Source of the DNA: Trochalopteron elliotii
Taxonomy: Eukaryota; Chordata; Aves; Passeriformes; Leiothrichidae
DNA: 64,000 nt
Direction: 5' to 3'
Assembly: GCA_024734555.1 (NCBI GenBank)
Contig: JANPWX010000172.1
Span: forward strand, 2,438,640 to 2,502,639
The position numbers and the translations under genes are program-made. Positions 37,401 through 50,662 of this stretch are shown piece by piece. Below the pieces are notes generated by a model that did no database searches, was not told the DNA's origin, and saw nothing but the letters and a program-made list of their open reading frames with translations. Each line of letters opens with the position of its first letter. Positions within the stretch are counted from its first letter, which is position 1.

Positions 37401-40400
37401 TGAGCCCAAAGATCGAAACCTTCCTGACTTTTAGATTTCAATGACCAAGTAATTCTCACTAGGTTCACTTCTTGTGTGTTGCCTGATACTTTGCACTCCC
37501 TTTTTTGTTTCAGCATCATAATTAGATCACAATATCAAGGACAAAATATATGTTCATTCTATGTTACCAAACCTTCTTTAGCCTTATCTCACAAACACCA
37601 TGCAAAATGCACTAAACTTTATACTCCAGCAGCGAGTCACAATATAGCTCTGGCTTTTTAATCAACAGAAATGCTGCAGCCAGTTCTGCAAGGTATCACA
37701 CACCTCATGCAAGCTGCTTGGGTTCTCTGGTTCCCAGTAATGTCCCCAGTGTTGACGAAAACCTGCTCTCCAGATCATGAAAACTACACTTCCTTCTAAA
37801 GAGCATCTCTTGGTTTGGATGCTAGAGTAAGCTTTCCATGCTGTTAGAGCCTGACCACCTACAATCCTGTGATGTGTATGATATTCTGAATTTGTACATT
37901 TAAAAAGCTATTCCCATGCAACATTATTCCTGCTTTAGTCAGGACCAAAATGATTGCTGGTACTGAAGCAAATTGCAATGTTTGCATGGTTTACTCTCTT
38001 CTGTAATTCACTTACCTTAATAGGAAAGAAATCAGGGACTTAACTTCATGAGGCATTGAGGTAACACTGACAGTATCAGTATCCACAATCAGAGGATATC
38101 AGTTTAAAGTAGGAGAAATAGTAGTTTCTCATTGCTATTTAAAATTAATAGTAAACCTTCCTGGGCCAGGACATCTGCTCAAACACACTGACAAAGCCTG
38201 CCAAAAAGAAAAGAAGGAACATTTAGGACTTTTGATAGGTCTAAATATGGTGGGATGGTAGGATATAGAGGGAAGCTGCAGAAGCAGAAAATTACAGCTG
38301 GGTAAACCACAAGATTTCACACCTCCCAAACAAAATTCTCTCTTAGTACAAATCAGAGATATAATCTTCCTGATGGAATAAACATTCTAAAACACTGAAT
38401 GAAATTCTGCAGGTTGTTTTAAAGTAAGTCCATCCTTTCTGTGTCTACCAAGAAGCCTACTTCATTGTCTAAGAGCTGCTGAAATGCTGAACCAGAACAC
38501 ATCCTGCTGTAAAAGCCATTTAGTCTGAAAATGCTAGAAAGTATCTACTTGCTTCAGTCTTGTGGTTTGTTTTGTAACCACAAATCCTTCAGAAAAATAA
38601 CAGCTTCACATTACACAATAGATATATTCATGTCTGAGCTAGAACTTCCTTCAGTTTCTGTCCCACTGCAATTCCCTGCTGGCTCTGAGGACAGAAACGT
38701 AACACACAAAACCAGACAAGCAAACATTCAAATCATGAATGTTTCAAATCATGAAACAATGTCCTTCTCAGAAAATTTTTGTGGTGCAGCTGGCAATATT
38801 CTGCAAATTGTTCACTCCAACAACGTGTCATTCTAAAGTCAGATTAGAGCTTAACCAGAAAGTTTTGTGTCCAAAGACATATTTTCTTGACTGGCCTGAA
38901 TATAGCTTCTATGCATCAAGCTTATTACTATCCATAGTAATGTTAAATAGGGAATGATAAACCTATTTAATCTGGAGAGCAATGTGTTCCCTAGAAGAAG
39001 CAGTACCAAATCAAGTGCCCTGGTGTCCTTAGATGCTCTTCAGGAAAGATAGATAAAGAAATTTGGTCAGGGGAAGATGATCATTAGTTTATAAGGACTG
39101 ATCTGGCAGACCCTGGGGAAAAAATAACTTCAAAAGTGCTTTGATTCAACAACTATTCCTTGTACAAAACTCCTCACTTTTGACAGGAGTCTCAAACACT
39201 GTTTTTCAAGAATGCTGTGTTAATATAACTAATCACACCATTTATATGAAAATAAATATAAAAAATGTTAAGTAGCTATTCTTGATAGTAAATATATATT
39301 AGTTCAACACTGCTATTTAGTAAGATGAATGAGTACTCACAAGAACAACAGTTTGGTTTTTTTTTAATTTTTGAAAAATATAAAGTCACCGTTTTATGTT
39401 CTTCATTCTCATATTCTGGTAACTTCATAGAAGGAAGCTCTAGGCAGTTAAGTTAATCTTTGCAAGACTAAAAGCTTAAAAGAAGGCTGAAAAGACCATT
39501 GAAGGTCAGAATTTGCATATTGATCAAACTGTAAGTTTATACTCTTGTAAACATGTAATTAACTTTGCTGTTATTGAATTTTTGTTCACAACCAATTTTA
39601 TTAGTCATAGTTTCACCAGTAATTCCACTGGACTGAAGCATGAGTGACAGACATCCACAATAAGGTAAAGTGCATACTAAGATGTTGTGTTAAAAAATAG
39701 ATATAAATCACCTGAACCATCGGTTATTTTGAAGAAAACACTCTTCGTACAAACACAGCTCTTGGCAATGAAAATGAAACCATCTTCTGAGAATTATTGA
39801 TCAGAATTCGAAATAAAGACTTGCATAAAAGTTATACTTCAGAGTTCTGAACCACTGAACCTTTTGCTATGTAATTTAATTTTGTTAGTTAACAATCATA
39901 TATTCATCAATAAAACAGCTAAACCCTTCTTTTTTAACTCTTGGTTTGCTGACTACTGAACAGCCAGAGGCTGGTAAACAAATACCTGGGACATTCAGCC
40001 CCTAGTGTATTGAAGGGGTGATTCCTGTCCAGGCAGCAAGCAAGAGCATTTGGGTGAACACATGTTGCTTACATATGAGAATTGCTCTAGAACAATTGAT
40101 GAACAACCTGGGATCTGTTCTGATTTGCACATCAGCAGCAGAAATGGTCATTTATATTCCTGCTTGATGAGAAAGTGCAAGATTTGCTCCCTGAGATGTG
40201 AAGAGAATACACAGGGACCAACAGTGTCCTCTCAAAGGACTATTCCTTTGCATACAGTCCCCAGAATTGCACCACAGCCAGGAACATTATAGTATATAAA
40301 TGAAGACCTCACATTTTTAATAAGGGTTAGTAACACTATTCAGTCATAAGCCACTGATCTCAGTGGTCCTTTGACCTTCTGATGAAGGAAAAACAGAGGC

Positions 40401-42210
40401 CAAGGTCCTTTCCAGTGTCTCTCTGCACTCACAGCCTTCTGCACAATTGAGGTTTCTGTTTCATGTTCCTGTTGGAAAACACATAACGAAACCACATCCT
40501 CAGTGAACATGCATCCTTTTTATGGTATCATATCTGTCCTTTTTAGCTGTCTACCTGGACAGCCAGAAGCAGGAGGTTCTTCCTTCTTGGAGATTAATGA
40601 AGCCTTTTAAATACTAGGAAAGCTGAGCTTGGGCTTTGCTGCAGACTTGCACACCAGGAGTTCACATGCAAGTGTACTGGCACTGTTAGGAATAGAAATC
40701 CCACAGACCCATCTGACTCTGATGCCTTTTCCATTTACTTCACCAAGTAAAAAGACCTGGACACAAGGAAAAATTTCAGGAATCTGCACGTGTGCTCCCA
40801 TGTCTAAAAGACATATGAAACAAAGCTAGATTCAGACCTAAACTCTTTCAATTATGTTTTCTTCCAATGAAGCCTGCCCCAACATGAAAAAATGTTGAAA
40901 AAATTAGGATTATTTTTTAACATTTCAGGAATGACTATTGCCAATCTTAACAGACTGATGTGCCTTCAATATATATTGCCTTCAGCCATCATCTCCATGT
41001 CAATACAGCCATCAGCAATGAAGGCTTCACTCTGAGAATGGAATTCCTAACTTCACTTGTTATAGCAAGACCCAGAAGCACAATATCATACAACACTCTG
41101 GAAAAAAATGACAGGATCATTGACAGCTTAAGCAGAGAAATGTTATGTTTAGTGGCAAAATGTAGCTGGTTGAAATGTGTTTTATTTCTGTTGAAATTTG
41201 CACTTCAAGAGAGTGTGCCATTGGATACATGTCTACTGAAAAAAAGAATTGGGTTGTGGCTGTCATTAGGCAAAGGCAACCAGAAATGGCAATATTGCTC
41301 AGCATTCTTCTGGCCACACACTCTTTAGATGCAGAGAGGCAGTGTGTTTAGTTAGACTCCAGTTCCAAGATAAGAGTTGTTTGCTTGTGGCTTCAGTGGT
41401 GGCAGCAGCAGAAGGCTTCTTGTTGTTTTAGCATTTGTTTTGAACAAATTACTCTGTCCATAAGCCACTGTCAATAAATCTCTTCCTTATTTTCTTTACT
41501 ACAGAGAAAATGTAGTATCAGGTTACATCAAATACCATGTTTACCAGCCATCAAATCTAAGATCACTGTATTTTGTTACTGTCTCAGGTTAAAACCTTTT
41601 ATTTAAACTTCTCCATACCTTAACACATGAAGCAAGCCAGCAAAATGAGAAGGTATGGTAGAGAGGACAGTCAAGAATGCCTCTTTTCCACACGTGTGAG
41701 CTGCATCTCATCATCTTTCAGAAGTTAATCAGTATGAAATCTGTGAAAATTAGCTGACTGCCCCTGCTATTACTCTGAACAAACCCCTGGTAAAAGATAG
41801 GCTCCTGATGCAGCATATACTTCCTCTCCTAAAGTGACCTACCAGCCTAGAGCTGTGTCAACCAGTTTTCTTAATTGCATACTAGCTGTAAGCATTGTAT
41901 TAGTTATAGCTAAAAGGTGTTTAAAATTATTAAGTAGCTATTGTACATTCCATAACTCATCCTGTAACTCTGAAGTACCAAGAAATTGAAATTCAGAGCA
42001 TAGTGTAAGATGACCTTTTGTATGCAAGCTAAATCAATTTTATACTCCTTAGAATTTGACCCACTGAATATGAAAGAGTCCAAGCTGTCAAAAAGAGAAA
42101 GCTATATTAAAAAAAAAAAATGGTGGGGAGTGTCTCAGCTATGCTTGCAAATAGATAAACAGGTAGTTCAAGAGGTGTCTGTGAGCCTCTAGCATAGAAC
42201 TTCCTTCCAG
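37401..42210. other. Gene-free AT-rich stretch
   Basis: No supported gene on the + strand. On the minus strand a full-consensus donor AAG|GTAAGT (exon end at 38016) has a moderate acceptor 51 nt upstream (AG at 38067-38068) and one open frame. This is recorded as a finding. Open frames at 38531-38836 and 40960-41328 show no recognisable domain. Confidence 0.5.
38722..38755. repeat. Compound inverted and direct repeat
   Basis: AAACATTCA (38722-38730) and TGAATGTTT (38736-38744) form a perfect 9-base inverted repeat around AATCA. TTCAAATCATGAA also occurs twice in direct orientation, at 38727-38739 and 38743-38755. It could be a paired transcription-factor site or a chance slippage product. 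Confidence 0.45.
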
Positions 42211-42262
42211 AATCTCTCAGGCAGTCCTTGGTGTTGGGTCATGATGTGAGAGCATGTCTCAG
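42211..42262 (+). other. Candidate 52-nt exon
   Basis: The acceptor is GAACTTCCTTCCAG ending at 42210 and the donor is TCTCAG|GTGAGG at 42263, close to consensus. One frame is open (two leading bases). The segment includes an additional CAG that could serve as an alternative acceptor. The next good acceptor lies 400 nt downstream, at 42662. Confidence 0.18.
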
Positions 42263-42662
42263 GTGAGGAATGGAACCCAGTCTAACAAGGTCTTCTGACC
42301 CTGAAAAGGAGTGGAAGGGAAGGCAGTGGAGGCAGCTGGTGGCAGATTGACATCCAGGAAGGAGCTCGACCTAGTCCAGCAAAACCCTGAAATTTTCTTG
42401 AGTGAGGCTTAGGTGTGTAGATCAATGAATGGCTGCTGTAATGAATTCCATGCTTCATGTTATATAGCTCATGATCACCTCAGTGGTACACATTGCACTC
42501 AGAGGATGCTAGAAAGGGTCAGGCCTTTCACTTGCCTGGTCGACTATGCAACACTGGTAAAAATACAAGGAACTTACCCTTTATTTATGCCTCCAGCACA
42601 AAAGTCACATCCACAGGGTTGTGCTGTGTCTTCTAAGCTTCCTTTTCTCTTTCTCTTTCTAG

Positions 42663-42785
42663 TAGAGTCAACAATAGCTGGCATAGCCAAAGGAGATGGT
42701 TTTGTTTGAAAGTCCTATGAAGCTGGAAAAAGTGGGAGTTTTATCACTTTATTTTTACAAAATTCGGGACTAAATTCTGTGTTTG
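42663..42785 (+). other. Candidate exon behind an excellent splice acceptor
   Basis: A branch-point-like TTCTAAG (A at 42635-42636) is followed by 23 uninterrupted pyrimidines (42638-42660) and AG at 42661-42662, a textbook acceptor. The next reasonable donor is TTTG|GTAAGA at 42786, giving a 123-nt exon. All frames meet a stop, so it would be non-coding, a UTR, or the end of a reading frame. The tract is also a small TTTCTC microsatellite, which could mimic an acceptor. Confidence 0.2.
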
Positions 42786-45048
42786 GTAAGAATCCGGTGA
42801 CTTCAGAGGATTCAGTAGGCATATCAGAGGGCTAAATCTGGTTCTTAATCATTAAAATATTATGTAAAGGAACATGAATAGAAACAAAGGCAGGAGAGTC
42901 TTCACTTCCATATCAATGTTCCAGATACTTTGCATTCATACAGAGCAGAGTTCATGAACTCTCTCTAACCATGTTAACAATCCTCTGGGTTTCTAAAGGA
43001 GCAGCAGGGGTTGGAATGAGAAGTCTCCCCATATACATCAATAACATCAGTCTTGACACACTGATGGGATTTCCAGGGGGTTCTTTTCTAACTGTGCCTG
43101 CTAAATCCTCTGCATCACTCAGCAGTGGTAGCTCGCTGTGCCTTGCAGGGAGAAAAAAAGTCTGAAATTTGTAGTTGAAAACAAAATGTGCATCTGTGGC
43201 ATGTGATTCCTTGTGCAAAAGCAAGTCAGAGCATAGACAATTTAAATGCATTTTTCTCAGTGACTGAAGTCAGTTGGGGTGTCTTAAATGGATATTTTAT
43301 AGAAATTAGGCACAGCAATATTTTGCACTACACATTTTATATTTCACAAAATATATGTAGATGAAGTTAAACACATCTTCATTTGAAAGTCCAAGATCCG
43401 ATATCTACCATATAAAGAAGAAATGTGTGACTGATGACAGCTAGTGTGTTGTTAGTTTTGAAGAAGTAAAATAAAATCAGAGTGACAGAACTGTGCCAGA
43501 CCAAGGATCCACACAGCTCAGTCCAGGCTTGCTCAGTGTTTGGCACTTAATGATTAGAGAATATTATCAGAACAGGACAAGCGTATTTTTATTGAGCAAA
43601 ACCTCTTGGTACCTAGAAGTCCATGCTGTAAGGACACTCTAGGATTTTACGTCTTTTTTATAGAGTTGTTCTTGATGGTCTTTTATACATGATTTTTTTC
43701 CTAATTGTTTTGTGAACACATTTATACTCTTTCAAGTTAGGAGACTGCATTCAGAATGAGATTGTCGGCTGCAGTTCATGGCATGGTGGCATGCCAGTTT
43801 CTACCAAGTAAGAATTCACCCCTTAGGCAATTCAACATTAACATAAGAACTGCTTCAGCTTCATAAACTTTTTAACTGACTCATCTTCTACTGTAAGCTG
43901 GTTTTTATAATGGAAAAATAAGTGTGTGCTGAAATCTGGCATTTTGATCACATTTTCCATAGTGATACAGCTTTTCTTTCTTTTAAATGAATCTTGAAAA
44001 GAACTTTGAAGCTTTTATATTCTGATTTTTTTAAAAACAGCTAGATTTTGTAGAACTATAAATTGCAAAAGAAAATGTTACAAAGCAGCAGTAGTGCTCT
44101 GCCTGGTTTAAGTGCTTTGATACTACATGTATGTACTTCCTAATTCTGTATAAAATCTAGTACTCCTAAAATCCAAACTATGGTAACAAATAAAATCTGC
44201 TTTAAAATTTTATTTTGTGACATTTTCACAAAGGTGAAGGTGAGGCAAAACTTCCCTTTGCCTGTGATTAGTCACAAAACACAATTCAGTGCAGGTGGTA
44301 TTATTGTTTCTGATGGTTTTCTGTCTTCATCCCAGGCATGTGAAGTTCCATGCTGGATCACCTAATACAAGAGAGACATGGATAAGCTGGCATGAACTCC
44401 ATCTTGAGCCTGTAAAAAGGCCTCATTCACTCAATTCCTGCAGTCATAAGGATAACTAAGGACATTGGGGAGAGCCTAGATAACTCTAAGAACTCACTTG
44501 TTTCAAAGTCCTTGAGCAGTAGTTTCCTCTGTCACTTTCACTTTAACCCTCCTCATTTCTCCAAGCATGATGGGGTAGAAATGCACCTCTGCAGTCCCTC
44601 CTTGGTTTGCCACACAACTCCCTGAGCTACTTGCCAGAACCTGATCAAATGCTGGAATTTCCATTTTGCTTTGCCTTAATTGCGAATTTAAACAAACAGA
44701 AACAAACCTTAAGCAAAGAGTGAAGTCCTCAGGCTCTGGATGACTACTGTGAAATGGTTGTACTTTTGCAAAATGTTGTCATAACAAAACAGGTGTACTA
44801 TGGTAATTGTGCTAAGTATCGTAACAAACAAGGTTCATCTGGCACAACTCACCCAAAGCCTTCAGGGCACTTGCAAAATTTATTTACCAGTGAGAGAGAA
44901 AAAATATTCTCCTTGAGCTAAGGCAGTGTAGAATAACAGAAGCCACCCATATGCATCCTTTTTGTGGTGGCAAGACAGTCTGTTTAAACAGAGCATGATC
45001 CTCTCAAGGCACTTCTGCAAAAAGAAATGGCCTTCGTTCCCTTCCCAG
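42786..45048. other. Gene-free AT-rich stretch
   Basis: No gene, RNA gene or clear repeat is recognised. Confidence 0.55.
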
Positions 45049-45143
45049 TCTCCTGCCCACACTGCTTGGTTGGAAACTGGTTTTAATCTTAAGCGACAGA
45101 GGAGGAGAGGAATAACTGGGAAAAAAAGTCTGGCTTCATCCTG
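45049..45143 (+). other. Candidate 95-nt exon, open in one frame
   Basis: The acceptor is CCTTCGTTCCCTTCCCAG ending at 45048. The donor is CATCCTG|GTGAGTTTG at 45144. Read from its first base, the segment has 31 open codons plus two bases. The frame hits a stop (TGA) immediately after the donor, as expected if a true exon ended there. The peptide contains a basic stretch KRQRRRGITGKK (about residues 15-26). The frame also stays open upstream to about 44962, so part of the openness may be chance. The family is not recognised. Confidence 0.22.
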
Positions 45144-48100
45144 GTGAGTTTGGGCACATTTTGTTTTGTGTAGATTTGGAATAACTCAGTAATGGGGTGT
45201 ATGAAAGAGGTAATCAAAAGAAATTCTATGGAAAAAGAAACTTTGTTAGGAGATCTGGAATAAAATATTTGCAATCAAAATATGTCACAGGCAAAGAAGG
45301 AATAAATAAATTTGCCAGCTCAGGGGCAAAGGTCAGTGATGTAGACAGATGCATTCATATTTGTATATTTTCCTACAGTTAAACCCCAAAATGTGTTCAG
45401 CAGCATGTAATCATAAATCCTGTCTGGATCATAGAAGCATTTTTCATTGTTCAATCACCCTTCCACTGAAGAGAGCGCTGACAGCTTTTGTAACAGGTGG
45501 CACTTGCTCTATTATGTGCTACTAAAGAGTGAAATGGTGTGGGCTGTCATCCTATTCCCAAGTATCATGTCTTAAATGTAAAGGAGCTTTCAGCATCTGA
45601 CTCAAACCGGCAGTGTGGTCTTCCATCCTCCATCATAAGCCTGAATATAAAAACATTTTGGACTAAGCTTAAATAGGTGGATTTTTATAGGTGATTTGTG
45701 GATCTGTGTAAAATTCTAGGTCTGCTGAAATCAATGTTGCAGTTTATACCAACAGTCATAGAGCCAAGTTTTGCTGAACTTTTTGAAAGCCAGGCATTTT
45801 TAAACGTCAGAAATAATTCATTTAGGAAACATTAATGCCTTTGCTCAGCTGAAAGTGGGAACTTTGCTCACAAAAGATTTGGCTGTTCTTCCAGCTTAGC
45901 TGGTTTCTGGACAAGCTTTGCCGCCTCCTACACAAAATGCAGTAGTGTTGAAACCAGCACAAAACAGGACCTTTCTTTCCCTCCTGAAAGCTTTGCGTGA
46001 CAGTCCTCCTAATGACCCCAGAGTAACAGCTGGGGTCTTGAAAAACACGTTGCTGATGGTGGATTCGATCAGCAGTGCTCAGGTTGTTGTATGATCAGAA
46101 GTGGGTTCCTTGAGCATGGCTAGAGCAGTGTTGGATCTGTTCCTAGGTAGGGGTTTGGATTTGCTTTCCTGGGATAATGTACCCTTACCCTGTCATGCAA
46201 GAAATGCTGATGCTGCCAACAGTGTCCGTGGGTAAAATACCAGCTGAATTAGACTCATTAAATCTAAACATATCTTTTTAGGGTCAAGGAGGCAAGGAAT
46301 TGTAATTCACACTTACGAGTGAGTAAGCACATAAATTATAGTATTTAACTAATTGCTTACCTTACAAAGATTAATTGGGCACGGCTTTCCCAGAAAACAG
46401 CAACAGTTTGGACATGTTTGTATATGGGGACACTTTCCCAGTCCTCACTCAAAACACTGCCAGGAGGTCATTTCTCATTACTTAAACTTTCTGAGCTATT
46501 TCAAATCATTTAATGGACCCAATATATCCAATGTTTCTACAGCAAGGATAGAACAATTCCCTTAGGATCCCTCAGAGATGCAATAGGCTCTCAACAGATT
46601 GGATAACAGCCTTGTGCACTAGCATAGGAACAGTTTAAAGCAATGAACTCTGGTTCAACCTCTAGTAAGAGAAACTGGGTGTTCCCCATTCAGTTCAGCC
46701 CTGGGGACAAACTTTGAGACACTAAGGCCACAATTTGTGGCTGTATTTCCCTAAAATGTTTGTATTTTTCCAAAAATAGTGAACTGCCATAAATACAGGA
46801 CCTGTCTCAGATGGCGGGAGTCAGGAGCTTGTATTTTATTTTCACAGGAATAGAGCATGAGGAGTTATTTATTCTAGAAGGTGATATGCAGTAACGGGTA
46901 TGAACCAGCACTACTTAGCCCCAGGAAGAAAGTGTGAAGTCATAAGTTCTGCATTTTAAAGAAGAAAAAAGTTATAAAAATCAAAGACTTCATCTGGGAA
47001 CAGATGATGCCTGCCAGAACCAGAAATAGTTCTGTTGCCTGATGCTTTCTTTCCTCAGGCTCACAGACCCCAGAGGTGTGTTGGGGAGTGGGTGGAGTTG
47101 CAATGTTTTAATAAAGTACTCTGGAATTTTGTTAATGTGAAGGATTGCAAATGCCTGAAGTTCTGGTCATGTGAGCATCTGCATTCAGCTGTCCTGATTT
47201 TAATGAGGTTCTGAAGAACATTAGCTATGTAATTCATGTGGCTGCTCCTTCGGCCAGTAATAGGGCATAGCAAGGTTGACATTATGTTCACATTTGGATT
47301 TTAGTGTTTGGCTTACTGGAAAGTAAAAATAAGTAAAAGAAACCCTATGACTTGAAGGGGATCAGAAGGACACTTGGAAATGAAAGGAGTGATTTGCAAA
47401 TGTGGAACTCATGATGAGTAAGGCTAGCCAGGAAAAGCAAGGAACCTGGTGTTAGAATTTCATATCCAGAGACTTCACTGCAGGTCTCAGACTCACAGAA
47501 AACACTGAGTGTCCTATTACATTCCTAGTTAGGAAGAGCTGAAAGCTGAAGTGAATTTTAAAACCTTTTCACCTTCAAGAGAAAACCAGGTTGATCATGC
47601 TTCATAGAAAGAACAAGTGCTCACTGTCTGGGGACTTCTTTATTAGGGCATACAGTTTGCTCTTGGTCCCAGTTCAGTTCTGACTGGAGCTCAGTCCCTG
47701 CCTGTGCATTGATGCCTCCCCCAGAAAAGCAGGGGTCAGCCCAGGAGCAGAGCACTGCTACAGAGGCACCACTTGGAGTCCAAAGAGAGCAGCTCCTTCC
47801 CAGGAAGCAAATTGAATTCCTCTGTGTGCCACTTTTTAGATTTCTGGCCATAAATATCAGGAAGCTTTCTGAGCATGGACTAGTAGTTCATCCATATCCT
47901 GAACATGTATTTAATCCTCCTTCAGCATGCTTAGAAGTGGGAAGATAGCAATTCCATATGTGAATCCTACTCTGAACTTCGGCTTCCTTTATAGCTACGG
48001 TCATATTACATGTCTTTTCCACTCCCAAAATCGACCCCCATTGTTGGATCTGGTGTAGTGCTCCTTTCCTGCTCCCAGGGGAGAACTTGGCCTTCAAAAG

Positions 48101-50379
48101 GAAGTACACTGTGAAATCAATCAGCACACAAGTAATTTGCTGTGTACAGCCCTTTCTCTGGTCAGTTACCTGTTCTCTGCTTTAGGGTGGAGAATGGTCC
48201 CGCCCCCTGCTCAGCCACTGGTTGCTGAAAAATCATCACCTCTCTTGGCTTATCTTTCCCCTTCTCCTGATGGCAGTCTGAACAACTTACCCATCAACAT
48301 GTGGCACTCCAGCAGACATATCAAGGACTCCCTCTCTAACGACCATTAGAAAGGTCTGGTCACACCTGGGACATCAGGCAGCTGTTTTTGTTGATTCCCT
48401 CTCAGAAACTGTCTTCCAGCTCCTCCCGAGCTCCTCAGGAATGGGGTGTCACAGCTGGGGAGAGACTCTAGGCATGCTGGGCCAGAGCTGTTGTGCAGTC
48501 CCTCTCCTGTAAATGCAAAGGCTGGCTTGTCTGTGAAGATATTTGAATCACATTTTTCCCCTGTGCCAGATTGTGAGGTGTATGTCATGCTGTCAAGGCT
48601 AGCAATCAGCCTGATTGTTGCAGACTTGACAAACATGCTTATTTTTAGAACTGCTGGATATTACACATTGCACTAGATCTCCCTTTCATGTTAAAGACTT
48701 TAATCTTCTGCTGGAGTTTCTTATTGGACATCTGCCCAGAATATAAAGACTGATCTTTTTTTTTCTCCTCTTTCTTTGATAAAGTGTCAGAGCCTCACTG
48801 AAAGGTGTAGATGGCAGTCAAAGGATCTCAGCTGAAGTCATGCCTCTCCCACCTCTCATCCAAATTATAAGTAGGGGTTATTGGCAGTATGTTGAAATAA
48901 CTTTACCTTGGGATAATAGCCTTTTGCTTATCTCCCATCTATCTGTCACACTGTCTAACTTCTGTATTAACAGAGTCTACCTTTGGGCAGCTCACACAGT
49001 ACAGTAGCTGTCATTCTGTCTTCACTCCTGGGTATTTAATGTAAACTAAACTAAAGTATGTTAAAGGTATACCAGGGAAGACAGTCATTTTTCCATCTCA
49101 CTTTCCAGCAAAGTGAGAGGTAGCCAAAATAGTGGCCCTGCAGCACTCCAGATGTGAAGTAGCACAGTATCATTGCAGAAGAAACATTTTCTGCCTCAGG
49201 GGTCTATTAGTAATTTTGACAGCAGAGGCACTGTAATCCCACGCAGAAGAAAACAAGAATAAAATAAGGTGGGACCTAGTGAGGTCCTAAAAATTGAAAT
49301 TAAGACCCAACTGAGATACCCTGGCCCTGCCATCAAACCGGAGATTGCTGAAGACTGCATTCTGGACTGTAGAACTCAACATTGTCTGACTGATGGTGAT
49401 GGCTGGGAATAAAGTGAGAGTTGAAAAGATGGGAAAGTTCACTTGAAAGGCTCATTCCTTTTATCCCAAACGTAAGGTTAGGTGACAAATGTCCCACAAG
49501 GACAATGTACTCTGGGGAACTGAGGCCACATGAGGTATGTGACCATCTCCTTTACTAGCGTGCTTCCGCCTCTCTGCAGGAGGTGCTATCCAAACACAAC
49601 AAGGGGAGGCTGAAAGGAGCTGAGACAACATCAAAATCTTACTGGAGCCCCAAGATTGGCCATTTATGAGAAGCAAAGGGCCCAGCAGCTCAGCATCCAT
49701 CCTTTGCACTGTGCCACAAGATGAAACTTTGTCTTCCCTGAAAATTTTAAAATAATAGTATCTAAAATGATAAAGTGGATCACAAAAGTCAAGATGCTTT
49801 TGACTCCATAAATGAGTTTTTGTCCATACTTTCACATATTATTTCTGCTCTCATTTTTTTCCAAATGGCATTCACTCATTGTTCGGTTTTGGTCCATGGC
49901 CTCATTCAGTAAGACTGGGGAGGTAGACTTTTGATCCCTCTTTGTTGATTTGAATTTGAAAAGGGAGCCATGTACAAGAAATCTGTGGCATTTGAGTGAA
50001 AATATAAATCTATCACATTCAAGACAGTCTTAAAATCTAAGCAAAAACTATTAAAACATGGTATAGCACTTCCATGGGATAGAATACATAACCAGTTCTT
50101 CAAAGAGGAAATATGTGGAAAATTCCTTAAGAAGGTATCATTATACCTTTACAAGATATGTGATCTTTAAAACTGCAAAGCAAAAACCTCCTAAGCCTTT
50201 GTGCATTTAATAGCATTCGAAGAGCACCACAACCATATCTCTCCCTTCTAGCCTGCTGTCCAGCTGATTCAGCTGGTGACATGAGCTGATAAGGACATGC
50301 TTGGCAGCCAAGCTCCACACAGAACAAGTATCAGGGCATTGCCTCATGAGCAAGTGTGAGAAAAGGTAGGAGTGCCACA
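45144..50379. other. Gene-free stretch with GC-richer islets
   Basis: GC-richer islets at 47620-48130 and 48140-48680 carry overlapping short open frames on both strands, which argues against coding. A donor GAG|GTATGT at 49535 ends a 58-nt segment with one open frame but a poor acceptor. No RNA gene or transposon end is recognised. Confidence 0.5.
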
Positions 50380-50416
50380 AACAATAGGGAACTGCCCTGA
50401 GGCAGTTCAGCTTGTT
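50380..50416. other. Short perfect-core hairpin
   Basis: GAACTGCC (50389-50396) pairs with GGCAGTTC (50401-50408) around a CTGA loop. An outer AACAA/TTGTT pairing (50380-50384 with 50412-50416) lies beyond a small internal loop. At about 37 nt it is too short for a typical microRNA precursor. Perfect 8-base stems with small loops are expected several times in 64 kb. Confidence 0.35.
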
Positions 50417-50662
50417 AGCAGAGAGAGTGGAACAGCCCTGAAACAGATGTAACCAACACCCTTCATCTGTAATCACTGCACAGTTCTCATGTCAGGAGAG
50501 CTTGGGCAATATGAGGATCTCAACTGCTGTCAGTGTTCCATTCATGAGAAAACAGAAGACGTGGCAAACCTCCAAGCATAGCTTGATTTGATGGCCCAGT
50601 AAGCCTGCAAGTTAGTATAGCATGGGAGAGACAGTTGCTTTCCAGCTATGAATCTCAGTTAC

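Noticed and set aside
40960..41328. 122-codon + strand open frame
   Set aside because: No recognisable motif. A minus-strand frame is open over the same bases, and there are no flanking splice sites.
46055..46085. GGATTCGATC resembling a tRNA T-arm
   Set aside because: No GTTC core in the right register, no A-box at the proper distance and no cloverleaf folding by eye.
49461..49835. 124-codon minus-strand open frame
   Set aside because: No family resemblance and no promoter or splice support. Its length is within chance for a window this size.
50380..50416. Hairpin considered as a microRNA precursor
   Set aside because: The stem is interrupted and only about 37 nt long, shorter than a Drosha/Dicer substrate. 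Similar stems are expected by chance.
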